Source: a virus
IMG/VR virus record: IMGVR_UViG_3300031658_000189
Coordinates: 1-20,564 of that record
Length of the DNA stretch: 20,564 bases
Reading direction: 5' to 3' (one strand)
The position numbers were made by a program, and so were the translations under genes. The notes beneath the pieces were generated by a model, which was not told where the DNA came from, made no database searches, and saw nothing but the letters and a program-made list of their open reading frames with translations. Of this stretch, positions 1 to 4,833 are shown piece after piece (position 1 is the stretch's first letter; every line of letters starts with the position of its first letter).

Positions 1-245
1 AACCCCTATGTCTTAGGGTGTTACAACTCCAGAACGTCAAACGAGGGGGATATCCAGAGCCTTAGTCATGACCTACGCAAGGGGGAAGAGTCCCCCAGAA
101 AAAGCCAAAAAAAAGAGGAAAGGGATTTTGAAAAGGAGAGGGGAGGGGCTTAGAAAATATCGGTTTTCTTTAGGGGGTCCTTTGCTCAATGTAGTAGTAT
201 TACCCAAACACTCTAAGTATCTGATAATTTTTATTACCTTTGTAT
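1..245. other. G-rich structured region without a convincing gene
   Basis: No credible coding sequence is seen here; the one open frame (68-256) translates to a low-complexity, Lys/Arg/Pro-rich string and runs into the next gene. The stretch differs from the rest of the window by its G-runs (81-85, 140-143, 145-148, 173-177). It can fold a perfect 6-bp hairpin at 81-96 (GGGGGA / TCCCCC, AGAG loop) and a 5-bp hairpin at 4-18 (CCCTA / TAGGG). Neither is followed by a T-run, so they are not simple terminators. It may be a structured RNA or the trailer of an element starting upstream of the window. I could not match it to a known RNA family. Confidence 0.35.
235..242 (+). promoter_or_regulatory. 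Bacteroidota -7 promoter box, TACCTTTG
   Basis: TACCTTTG matches TAnnTTTG, the -7 element read by the Bacteroidota primary sigma factor. It ends only 3 bases before the ATG at 246, so the expected transcription start falls at or next to the start codon, suggesting a leaderless mRNA. No clear -33 TTG is seen at the expected spacing. Confidence 0.5.
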
Positions 246-380
246 ATGGAACTTGAAATTCACAACAGAATCAAGATAGGATTTGCTTTAGGGTGGTCAT
301 ATTTTGGAAGAGATAGAGAGTTTGACTATTCTGAAGTAAACATTTATTTTGGTCTTATAAGCTTTAAAATTACATATTAA
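246..380 (+). CDS. Small hypothetical phage protein, 44 aa
   Basis: The frame runs from ATG 246 to TAA 378-380 and encodes 44 residues beginning MELEIHNRIKIGFALGWSYF. It has alternating hydrophobic and aromatic residues (FALGWSYF, VNIYFGLISF), suggesting a small beta-rich or membrane-associated protein. The pattern resembles short conserved proteins I associate with flavobacterial phages, but no function is known to me. It directly follows a TAnnTTTG promoter box and lies 2 bases before the next gene at 383, so the two are probably co-transcribed. The ordinary amino-acid composition and the promoter placement favour a real gene over chance. Confidence 0.6.
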   Translation: MELEIHNRIKIGFALGWSYFGRDREFDYSEVNIYFGLISFKITY

Positions 381-382
381 AC

Positions 383-595
383 ATGAAAAAAATAAACACA
401 GGACATATGAGTGATTACGTAGAAGGTCTTCACGTAAAAGAAGGTAGATTAATTAATTCCAGACCAGATGGTATTTCAGGAATTCAACAGGCTGCTAATA
501 TTAGAAGAGCTGTCAAGAAATCAGAGAAAATTAATACGATAGTTGAGGCTATTGAAATTGCAGATATGAAGAAAAGTATTGGAGATTACATATAA
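383..595 (+). CDS. Hypothetical protein, 70 aa
   Basis: A 70-residue soluble protein with no membrane segment. The N-terminal half (MSDYVEGLHVKEGRLINSRP) looks like a short beta/turn region; the C-terminal half from about residue 30 (IQQAANIRRAVKKSEKINTI and on) is probably helical and charged. I do not recognise the family. It starts 2 bases after the 44-aa gene, forming a two-gene unit that ends at the intrinsic terminator at 624-651. A small regulatory or host-interaction protein is possible but cannot be supported from sequence. Confidence 0.6.
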   Translation: MKKINTGHMSDYVEGLHVKEGRLINSRPDGISGIQQAANIRRAVKKSEKINTIVEAIEIADMKKSIGDYI

Positions 596-623
596 TATTC
601 CATGTTGTTTTTGCAATAATGAT

Positions 624-651
624 GAGATAGCTACGGCTATCTTTTCTGTTT
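624..651 (+). terminator. Intrinsic terminator after the first small-gene unit
   Basis: GATAGC (626-631) pairs perfectly with GCTATC (636-641) around a TACG loop closed by C-G, an unusually stable UNCG-class tetraloop. The stem extends by A-T (625/642) and G-T (624/643) and is followed by a T-rich tract (TTTTCTGTTTT). It lies about 30 bases after the stop codon of the 70-aa gene. Confidence 0.75.
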
Positions 652-703
652 TAGCACAAACTGGGACGGTTGGAAATACTTTAAACTACGATTTAGCTCC
701 AAA

Positions 704-792
704 ATATGTTGTTCTTATACAATATATGTTGTTAATATGTTGAAAATATGTTATGGCAAGTACTATAAACATTGAAATATGTTGAAATGTTG
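704..792 (+). repeat. ATATGTTG repeat array, helically phased
   Basis: ATATGTTG occurs at 704-711, 724-731, 735-742 and 777-784, with a one-base variant ATATGTTA at 746-753 and a related AAATGTTG at 785-792. Start-to-start distances for the five main copies are 20, 11, 11 and 31, close to 2, 1, 1 and 3 helical turns, so they lie on nearly the same face of the DNA. All copies are in the same orientation. This suggests cooperative binding of a protein, either a regulator of the groEL promoter or a replication initiator. Confidence 0.6.
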
Positions 793-810
793 TTTTTTAT
801 CCTAATTTTA

Positions 811-854
811 TAATAATAATAATAATAATAATAATATAAATATATATATATATA
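811..854. repeat. TAA/TA microsatellite
   Basis: Eight perfect TAA units (811-834) are followed by TATAAA and seven TA units (841-854). The tract sits 33 bases upstream of the -33 element of the groEL promoter. It could act as an AT-rich upstream element, an easily melted segment, or a length-variable spacer. Confidence 0.8.
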
Positions 855-887
855 GTAGTAGGAAAATAAAACTAACATTATAACATT

Positions 888-917
888 TTGATTTTACAGA
901 AATTTGTTATAGATTTG
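888..917 (+). promoter_or_regulatory. groEL promoter, TTG-N19-TAGATTTG
   Basis: TTG at 888-890 and TAGATTTG at 910-917 are separated by 19 bases, matching the Bacteroidota -33/-7 consensus. The groEL start codon lies 20 bases after the -7 box, predicting a leader of about 15 bases that is A/T-rich and has no Shine-Dalgarno sequence. This is the best full promoter in the window. Confidence 0.75.
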
Positions 918-937
918 TATAAATTAAATTTAATGTA

Positions 938-2551
938 ATGGAACAAGGAGGATATTCACCCAAGGAATTACACTTCGGACAGGAAGGTCAAAAGAAGCTT
1001 ATTAATGGTATTACTAAGATGGCTAATGCGGTAAAGAGCACATTAGGTCCGATGGGTAATACGGTACTTATAGAATCTCCAGACCAACTAGGAGGACTAA
1101 CTGTAACGAAAGACGGTGTAACCGTTGCAAAATCCATAGCTTTATTAGACCCGGTAGAGAACCTTGCGGTAAAGATGATGCGCGAGGCGGCTGACCGCAC
1201 GGCTACGATTGCTGGAGACGGCACAACTACGGCGATAGTATTAACGGAGGCGTTAGTAAAGTCGGGTATGAGTAGGATTTCATCAAAAGACAACAAGACT
1301 GAGGTACTTCGTGAATTGTTGGCGGAGACCAATTCAGTATTGAAGCTATTAAAAAAAACAAGTAAGCCGGTAAACAAACGTATGTTAAAAGATGTGGCTA
1401 CCATATCTGCTAACAACGACAATACAATCGGTTCAATAATCGCAAATACTTATAATGCGGTTGGTGAGAATGGTATAGTTACGGTAGAGCGTTCTCAAAC
1501 TTCAGAGACGTATAACGAGACGACAGATGGTTTAAAGATAGACCGTGGGTATTCATCCAATCTATTTATTAATAACCATAAAAAAGATGAGTGTGTTTTA
1601 GAGGATGTGCATATTCTGGTGTCTGATGCAGAGATTGGGAATTTATTAACGATAGAGAACATACTAAAGCCGATTATATCGGACAATAAGAAATTACTAA
1701 TAGTAGCACCTTGTTCTACTAATGTCATAAACACCCTTGCGGCGAATGTGATGAAGAACAACTTGAAAATTTGTAACATCACTCCTCCAAATTTCGGTTA
1801 CAAACAACATGAACTAATGCAGGATATAGCTCTTGCTGTTGGTGCTACTTATTTTTCAGAAAAGACAGGAGATGATTTAAGTATAATTGATTTTAAAGAC
1901 CTTGGACACGCCAATAAAGTAATTGTTGGGTCGGATACGACCATCGTTCTTAAAAACAACAAAGATAATACCACGGAGGTAAAGGATAGAGTGGAGCAGC
2001 TATGGGATGCCCATAAGATGGCACACAAAAAAACAGACAAAGATTTTATATTGTCGAGAATCGCATCGCTTACAGGCGGGATTGGTGTTATATATGTTGG
2101 CGGTAACACCGACCTCGAGCAGAAGGAGCTCTATGACAGAGTTGATGATGCAGTGTGCGCGGTGCGCTCGGCTTTATTAGAAGGTATTCTCCCAGGTGGG
2201 GGCGTAGCACTATATGAATTTCATAATTCACAGTTAGCGAAATCTAAGTATGGTAAAAATGAGTCGAAAAAAATAGCTAGCGCTATTTTAGCGGACGCAC
2301 TTCGTGCGCCGCTTGCACAAATCCTTGAGAACGCAGGGTTGACAGAGAAGGATATTTATCCTCCAGATGATTTCCTGCCAGGAAGAGGGTATGATGTAAA
2401 GGCGGGTGTTTATGGAGACATGTTTAAACTAGGAATTATAGACCCTATGAAAGTTACAAAGATTGCACTTCAAAATGCAGTGTCTGTAGCGATAACTATT
2501 TTATCTACTAACGCTATTATTACTATGGCACGAAGTTATGATGCAGAATGA
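938..2551 (+). CDS. groEL: Phage GroEL-like chaperonin (group I Cpn60)
   Basis: A 537-residue group I chaperonin, which would form a ring that encloses a polypeptide and folds it using ATP in the cytoplasm. Equivalents of the key E. coli ATP-site residues are present: KDG at 58-60 (Asp52 equivalent D59), GDGTTTA at 93-99 (Asp87 equivalent D94), RVDDA at 401-405 (Asp398 equivalent D404) and GGG at 420-422 in the nucleotide pocket. The apical domain retains DRGYxSxxFIN and LMQDIA. The C-terminal GGM repeat tail of bacterial GroEL is absent; the protein ends ITMARSYDAE. Several hydrophobic substrate/GroES-binding positions seem changed. Parts of the gene use more GCG, ACG and CGN codons than its neighbours. 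It heads an operon with groES three genes on, from the promoter at 888-917. Confidence 0.96.
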   Translation: MEQGGYSPKELHFGQEGQKKLINGITKMANAVKSTLGPMGNTVLIESPDQLGGLTVTKDGVTVAKSIALLDPVENLAVKMMREAADRTATIAGDGTTTAIVLTEALVKSGMSRISSKDNKTEVLRELLAETNSVLKLLKKTSKPVNKRMLKDVATISANNDNTIGSIIANTYNAVGENGIVTVERSQTSETYNETTDGLKIDRGYSSNLFINNHKKDECVLEDVHILVSDAEIGNLLTIENILKPIISDNKKLLIVAPCSTNVINTLAANVMKNNLKICNITPPNFGYKQHELMQDIALAVGATYFSEKTGDDLSIIDFKDLGHANKVIVGSDTTIVLKNNKDNTTEVKDRVEQLWDAHKMAHKKTDKDFILSRIASLTGGIGVIYVGGNTDLEQKELYDRVDDAVCAVRSALLEGILPGGGVALYEFHNSQLAKSKYGKNESKKIASAILADALRAPLAQILENAGLTEKDIYPPDDFLPGRGYDVKAGVYGDMFKLGIIDPMKVTKIALQNAVSVAITILSTNAIITMARSYDAE

Positions 2552-2697
2552 AATGTCCACAATGTGTAGGTGATTTAATTTGGGGTGGAGATAGTGAATA
2601 TGAAGACTATAAATCCAAAGGAGTTGGGATTGTTTCTAGCTCATCTTGTCCAGATGAAAAGTGTTCTGTAGAAACTGTGTTAATCTATACAAATTAA
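2548..2697 (+). CDS. Zinc-ribbon microprotein, 49 aa
   Basis: The start overlaps the groEL stop codon (ATGA, 2548-2551), a typical translationally coupled junction. The 49 residues contain two cysteine pairs, C3-P-Q-C6 near the start and C34-x4-C39 near the end, separated by a hydrophilic region with EYEDY and KGVGIVSSSS. This is the layout of a small zinc ribbon. Similar MKCPxC...YxDYxxxGxGI...SC...C proteins are common in phages, generally without a known function. It may bind nucleic acid or protein. Its position inside the chaperonin operon makes a chaperonin-related role possible, but that is speculation. Confidence 0.8.
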   Translation: MKCPQCVGDLIWGGDSEYEDYKSKGVGIVSSSSCPDEKCSVETVLIYTN

Positions 2698-2699
2698 TT

Positions 2700-2912
2700 A
2701 TGGAAATAAATGGAAGGGAAGTTGGTCGTTTTGTAATCAAAAAAACGTGGTGTAAAGTTGATTGTATTGAAGAAGATGGGCCAAAGTTAAAAGTAATTAT
2801 AGAACGTGTTAAGGTTTTAGATAAACACGGAGAGTATATTAAATTTGAGAAACTTGAAAAAGTAAAAGAGTATTTAACTGAGTTTCCAGACTTACAAATA
2901 ACAATAGAATAA
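2700..2912 (+). CDS. Hypothetical protein, 70 aa, in chaperonin operon
   Basis: The start at ATG 2700 lies 2 bases after the zinc-ribbon stop; an upstream in-frame ATG at 2661 would overlap that gene and adds an implausible extension. The 70-residue product begins MEINGREVGRFVIKKTW and is Lys/Glu-rich with alternating hydrophobics (VDCIEE, LKVIIERVKVLD), suggesting a small beta-sheet protein finished by a helix (residues about 49-62). I do not recognise a family. It lies between groEL and groES with 2-base gaps on both sides, so it is almost certainly made together with them. It could equally be a passenger gene. Confidence 0.7.
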   Translation: MEINGREVGRFVIKKTWCKVDCIEEDGPKLKVIIERVKVLDKHGEYIKFEKLEKVKEYLTEFPDLQITIE

Positions 2913-2914
2913 TT

Positions 2915-3172
2915 ATGAAACCAATAGGAACAAATATTGTTATAAAAACAATTGAAGAAGAAATCAAAACCTCATCAGGATTATTATTGTCTTCAGACGA
3001 TGCTAACCAACTAAGATACAAAAAAGGATTGATAGTAAAACCGGGTACAGATGTGACGGTTATAAAAGAAGGTGATAAAATATATTACGACAAGAGAGCG
3101 GGATATACAATGCTTATAAATAATGAACCCTATACAATCATTTCTCAGAATGATGTCGTTGTTGTTTTATAA
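2915..3172 (+). CDS. groES: GroES-like co-chaperonin (Cpn10), 85 aa
   Basis: An 85-residue Cpn10 that would cap the GroEL ring. The strand GTNIVIKTIEEE (5-16) is followed by a mobile loop at about 17-37 whose GLLL (22-25) matches the GroES GIVL tripeptide region that docks to GroEL, and by KEGDKIYY (51-58), matching KVGDIVIF of GroES. The C-terminus (YTIISQNDVVVVL) matches the final strand. The protein is 12 residues shorter than E. coli GroES, and most of the loss is between residues 41 and 51, where the dome-forming hairpin should be. T4 Gp31 also lacks this hairpin. It starts 2 bases after the previous gene, and its last 35 bases overlap the oppositely oriented regulator gene. Confidence 0.88.
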   Translation: MKPIGTNIVIKTIEEEIKTSSGLLLSSDDANQLRYKKGLIVKPGTDVTVIKEGDKIYYDKRAGYTMLINNEPYTIISQNDVVVVL

Positions 3173-3572
3173 ACTTATTCATTTCTATTATCATATTGCG
3201 ATACACTTTATCTGAATAGGATACTTTTTTCTCAAACATAGGATTCCCTAATTTAGAAGTTGGAATCTCCTCCCCATTTAGTTTTTTATAAATAGAGTCT
3301 ACTACTCTTTTTGTTTTATAAGATAACGAATACAAAGTCTTGTGTCTTTTTCTACTTCTTCTAAATACTTCTATCCATCCATTCGCTAGTAGTCTTTTAA
3401 ATCTAGCCTCATCCCAGCTAAGTAAGTTGTTAAATTCTTTAAATTTTTCTTTACTAAAGTACATTTCTGAGTTCAGAAAGAGTATCATATCTAGGTCGGC
3501 TGGAGCAAGTCCATACTTCGCTTTAAAAAAGTATCTAATTACTTTCCAGTATTTTAAGTAGTCATTTTTCAT
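3138..3572 (-). CDS. Probable winged-helix (MarR-like) DNA-binding protein, 144 aa
   Basis: This is the only leftward gene in the window. The start is taken at ATG 3572-3570, giving MKNDYLKYWKVIRYFFKAKY; a TTG further upstream lies inside the promoter and is unlikely. Residues about 20-95 look like a winged helix-turn-helix: LAPADLDMILFLN, then FNNLLSWDEARFKRLLANGW as helix-turn-recognition helix, then a basic wing RRSRKRHKTLYSLS followed by KRVVDSIYKKLNGE. The Arg/Lys-rich wing fits DNA binding. It is transcribed from a promoter that overlaps the divergent late promoter, so it is well placed to control both. Its 3' end overlaps groES tail to tail by 35 bases. The fold call is by pattern only. 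Confidence 0.75.
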   Translation of the reverse strand: MKNDYLKYWKVIRYFFKAKYGLAPADLDMILFLNSEMYFSKEKFKEFNNLLSWDEARFKRLLANGWIEVFRRSRKRHKTLYSLSYKTKRVVDSIYKKLNGEEIPTSKLGNPMFEKKVSYSDKVYRNMIIEMNKFIKQQRHHSEK

Positions 3573-3586
3573 TGGATTTAATTTAG

Positions 3587-3604
3587 TAAATTTGTACAAA
3601 TATA
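3587..3604. promoter_or_regulatory. Overlapping divergent promoters centred on TTTGTACAAA
   Basis: On the plus strand TAAATTTG (3587-3594) and on the minus strand TATATTTG (3604-3597) are both good Bacteroidota -7 boxes. They share the perfect 10-bp palindrome TTTGTACAAA at 3591-3600. The plus-strand box lies 35 bases before the ATG at 3630; the minus-strand box lies 24 bases before the ATG at 3572. Two polymerases could not bind at once, so the two directions probably exclude each other, and the palindrome is a natural operator for the winged-helix protein. Confidence 0.65.
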
Positions 3605-3629
3605 TTTAATAATACTCAACCCCGCCAAT

Positions 3630-3971
3630 ATGAGAGAAGAAAAAAGAGATTTAAGACATTACATCGGAGCCTCCGGAGTATTTATATTAATAATTTTAAT
3701 ACTTTTATTCTTAAGTTTCAATGAGATACCACCTGTAAACAAAGATATTGTTGTTTCTATTGTAGGTATTTTAGTTGCGAGCCTAGGAATGGTTGTATAT
3801 ACCATCATTGGGCAACAACCAGATGAGGTGAATAAGCTTCAGAAGAAAAATGAGTCTTTAATGGCGAATGCAGACCAGATGGAAAAGAGGAATGACCAAT
3901 TGGAGGAGATGATAATTGAAATTCAAAAAGACATTATAACTAAATTAACAGATTTAAACGAGAAAAAATAA
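3630..3971 (+). CDS. Membrane protein with two TM segments and a coiled coil, 113 aa
   Basis: A short charged N-terminus (MREEKRDLRHY) is followed by a first transmembrane segment at about 16-30 (VFILIILILLFLSF region), a polar linker, a second at about 40-61 (VVSIVGILVASLGMVVYTII), and a charged helical tail from about 66 to 113 with heptad-like spacing (KLQKKNESLMANADQMEKR). Two TM helices plus a long cytoplasmic or periplasmic coiled coil could be a holin-like, spanin-like or virion membrane protein. It is the first gene of the rightward unit driven from the divergent promoter at 3587-3594, far from the lysis genes at 8.8-9.8 kb. Function is unknown. Confidence 0.7.
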   Translation: MREEKRDLRHYIGASGVFILIILILLFLSFNEIPPVNKDIVVSIVGILVASLGMVVYTIIGQQPDEVNKLQKKNESLMANADQMEKRNDQLEEMIIEIQKDIITKLTDLNEKK

Positions 3972-3975
3972 TATT

Positions 3976-4158
3976 ATGGCAAAGAAAAAAACAGTAAAAT
4001 CTAATAACACTGCTTATAAATTAAAAAAAGCAAGAGGATTTTCAGCAGGAGCAGGAACTGGTAAGAGAAAGATAATAACTAAAACACCTACTAGTATCTA
4101 CGTAAAAAAAGAAAAATCAATAAATAAAATCACTCCTAAAACTAAAAGAAAATTATAA
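3976..4158 (+). CDS. Very basic microprotein, 60 aa
   Basis: About a third of the 60 residues are Lys or Arg, spread throughout (MAKKKTVKSN, KLKKARGFS, GKRKIITK, TPKTKRKL), with a central Gly/Ala patch (SAGAGTG). No cysteines, membrane segment or recognised domain. High charge suggests binding to DNA or to an acidic protein. It begins 4 bases after the preceding stop and is the first of seven consecutive microgenes. Being Lys-rich in AT-rich DNA raises the chance of a spurious frame, but the tight spacing and the run of similar neighbours support a real gene. Confidence 0.6.
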   Translation: MAKKKTVKSNNTAYKLKKARGFSAGAGTGKRKIITKTPTSIYVKKEKSINKITPKTKRKL

Positions 4159-4162
4159 CATT

Positions 4163-4327
4163 ATGGCATATCCAATAGGACACAAGGACTACGGTAAAAT
4201 GGGGCCGAAGACAGTAGAAGAATACCAATCCCTAAACTTTAGTAATAAAGACATTAAAAAAATAACTAAAAAAACCGGCCCGGCTGGAAGTGTTATTGTA
4301 ACAAAGAAACCTGTTACTAAAGCTTAA
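4163..4327 (+). CDS. Basic microprotein, 54 aa
   Basis: ATG 4163 to TAA 4325-4327 encodes MAYPIGHKDYGKMGPKTVEE and on to 54 residues ending KKPVTKA. The N-terminal part has Gly/Tyr/Pro turns (PIGHKDYGKMGPK), the middle a probable helix (VEEYQSLNFSNKDIKKITKK). The start is 4 bases after the previous stop. No known family; the composition is like its neighbours, so it may be a minor virion or nucleoid-associated protein. Confidence 0.6.
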   Translation: MAYPIGHKDYGKMGPKTVEEYQSLNFSNKDIKKITKKTGPAGSVIVTKKPVTKA

Positions 4328-4358
4328 TACAAATAAAAAGACACAAGGAAAATATTAG

Positions 4359-4366
4359 TATCTTTG
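4359..4366 (+). promoter_or_regulatory. Bacteroidota -7 promoter box, TATCTTTG
   Basis: TATCTTTG matches TAnnTTTG and lies 19 bases before the ATG at 4386, in the only gap of more than 10 bases within the microgene run. No convincing -33 TTG precedes it. It would give an internal promoter for the downstream microgenes and tail-fibre genes. Confidence 0.5.
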
Positions 4367-4385
4367 TAGGGTAAAAAGAATTAAG

Positions 4386-4526
4386 ATGGCAAATTGGATT
4401 CAAAAAGCAACAAAGGGCATGCGTAAAGATAAGCCATGCACTGGAAAAAAGTTCGGTGGACCTACTTGCAAAAAAGGAACAAAGAGATATAACTTAGCGA
4501 AAACATTTCGCTCAATGAAGAAATAG
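4386..4526 (+). CDS. Basic cysteine-containing microprotein, 46 aa
   Basis: The 46 residues (MANWIQKATKGMRKDKPCTG, then a Cys-bearing Lys-rich part, ending LAKTFRSMKK) are strongly basic, with Cys at 18 and 28 flanking a KKFGGPT turn. The opening MANWIQ followed by a Lys/Gly-rich remainder is a form I associate with small proteins of marine bacteroidete phages, without a known function. It follows the promoter box at 4359-4366. A role in binding nucleic acid or as an internal virion peptide is possible. Confidence 0.65.
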   Translation: MANWIQKATKGMRKDKPCTGKKFGGPTCKKGTKRYNLAKTFRSMKK

Positions 4527-4528
4527 AA

Positions 4529-4678
4529 ATGAGAAAATTAGGAGCATGGCTTATAAAAGCCGCTAATCATATTAGTAGTTTTTTCAAATACTTAAAATGT
4601 AAATGGAATCACTTTTTGATTTTAATCTCTTTTAGTGTAGAGTCGTGTGAAAACAAAATATGTACTTGTAAACAATGA
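4529..4678 (+). CDS. Hydrophobic/amphipathic microprotein, 49 aa
   Basis: The frame starts 2 bases after the previous stop and ends at TGA 4676-4678, overlapping the next ATG (ATGA). The product has a basic amphipathic N-terminal half (MRKLGAWLIKAANHISSFFK), a short hydrophobic stretch (FLILISFSV, residues 29-37) and a C-terminal tail with three Cys (C40, C45, C47). It may associate with membranes, but the hydrophobic stretch is too short for a sure TM helix. The coupling to the next gene favours real translation. Confidence 0.5.
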   Translation: MRKLGAWLIKAANHISSFFKYLKCKWNHFLILISFSVESCENKICTCKQ

Positions 4679-4827
4679 AGTCAAAAGGACTGGGAGATAC
4701 TATACATAAAATAACAAAAGCAACAGGGATAAAAACTGTAGTAGATTCAATATCTAAAGCCGCAGATTCTGATTGCGGGTGTGACAAACGCCGAGACACA
4801 TTAAATAGAGTTATACCTTATAAATAA
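4675..4827 (+). CDS. Conserved-type phage microprotein with CGC motif, 50 aa
   Basis: The start overlaps the previous stop (ATGA). Residues 1-30 are a helical, Lys/Thr/Gly-rich part (KGLGDTIHKITKATGIKTVV); residues 34-50 hold DCGCDKRRDTLNRVIPYK. The DCGCxxRxxxLNxxxP(Y/F) ending is a pattern I recognise from small proteins encoded among structural genes of Bacteroidota phages. The vicinal CGC could bind a metal or form a disulphide. No function is established to my knowledge. Confidence 0.75.
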   Translation: MKSKGLGDTIHKITKATGIKTVVDSISKAADSDCGCDKRRDTLNRVIPYK

Positions 4828-4833
4828 AAAATT

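Larger units (their letters stand above)
596..937. promoter_or_regulatory. Gene-free regulatory region upstream of groEL
   Basis: No open frame of note lies in these 342 bases. In order they hold an intrinsic terminator (624-651), an array of ATATGTTG repeats (704-792), a TAA/TA microsatellite (811-854) and a promoter (888-917). The mix of repeated sites next to very AT-rich DNA is typical of operators and also of phage replication origins. The sequence alone does not decide between them. Confidence 0.55.

Noticed and set aside
81-96. Intrinsic terminator at the G/C hairpin
   Set aside because: No T-run follows on either strand.
40-100. Possible group I intron core
   Set aside because: CCAGAGCC and AAGAGTCC vaguely resemble conserved intron segments, but no convincing P4-P6 or P7 pairing or nearby homing endonuclease was found. 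Left only as an unresolved structured region.
68-256. 62-codon open frame at the window start
   Set aside because: Its product is low-complexity and Lys/Arg/Pro-rich, it overlaps the better gene at 246, and it lies in G-rich structured DNA.
704-792. CRISPR array
   Set aside because: The repeats are only 8 bases with short irregular spacers; they look like binding sites.
988-2109. Long minus-strand open frames opposite groEL
   Set aside because: They are shadows of the groEL reading frame with no start context or sensible composition. The same holds for minus-strand frames across 5549-7321, 9358-9834 and 17198-17395.
2661-2702. Upstream start giving an 83-aa version of the 70-aa gene
   Set aside because: It would overlap the zinc-ribbon gene; ATG 2700 has the 2-base spacing seen throughout this operon.
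3573-3599. TTG start adding nine residues to the winged-helix protein
   Set aside because: The TTG is part of the minus-strand promoter box itself, upstream of the expected transcription start; ATG 3572 is better placed.
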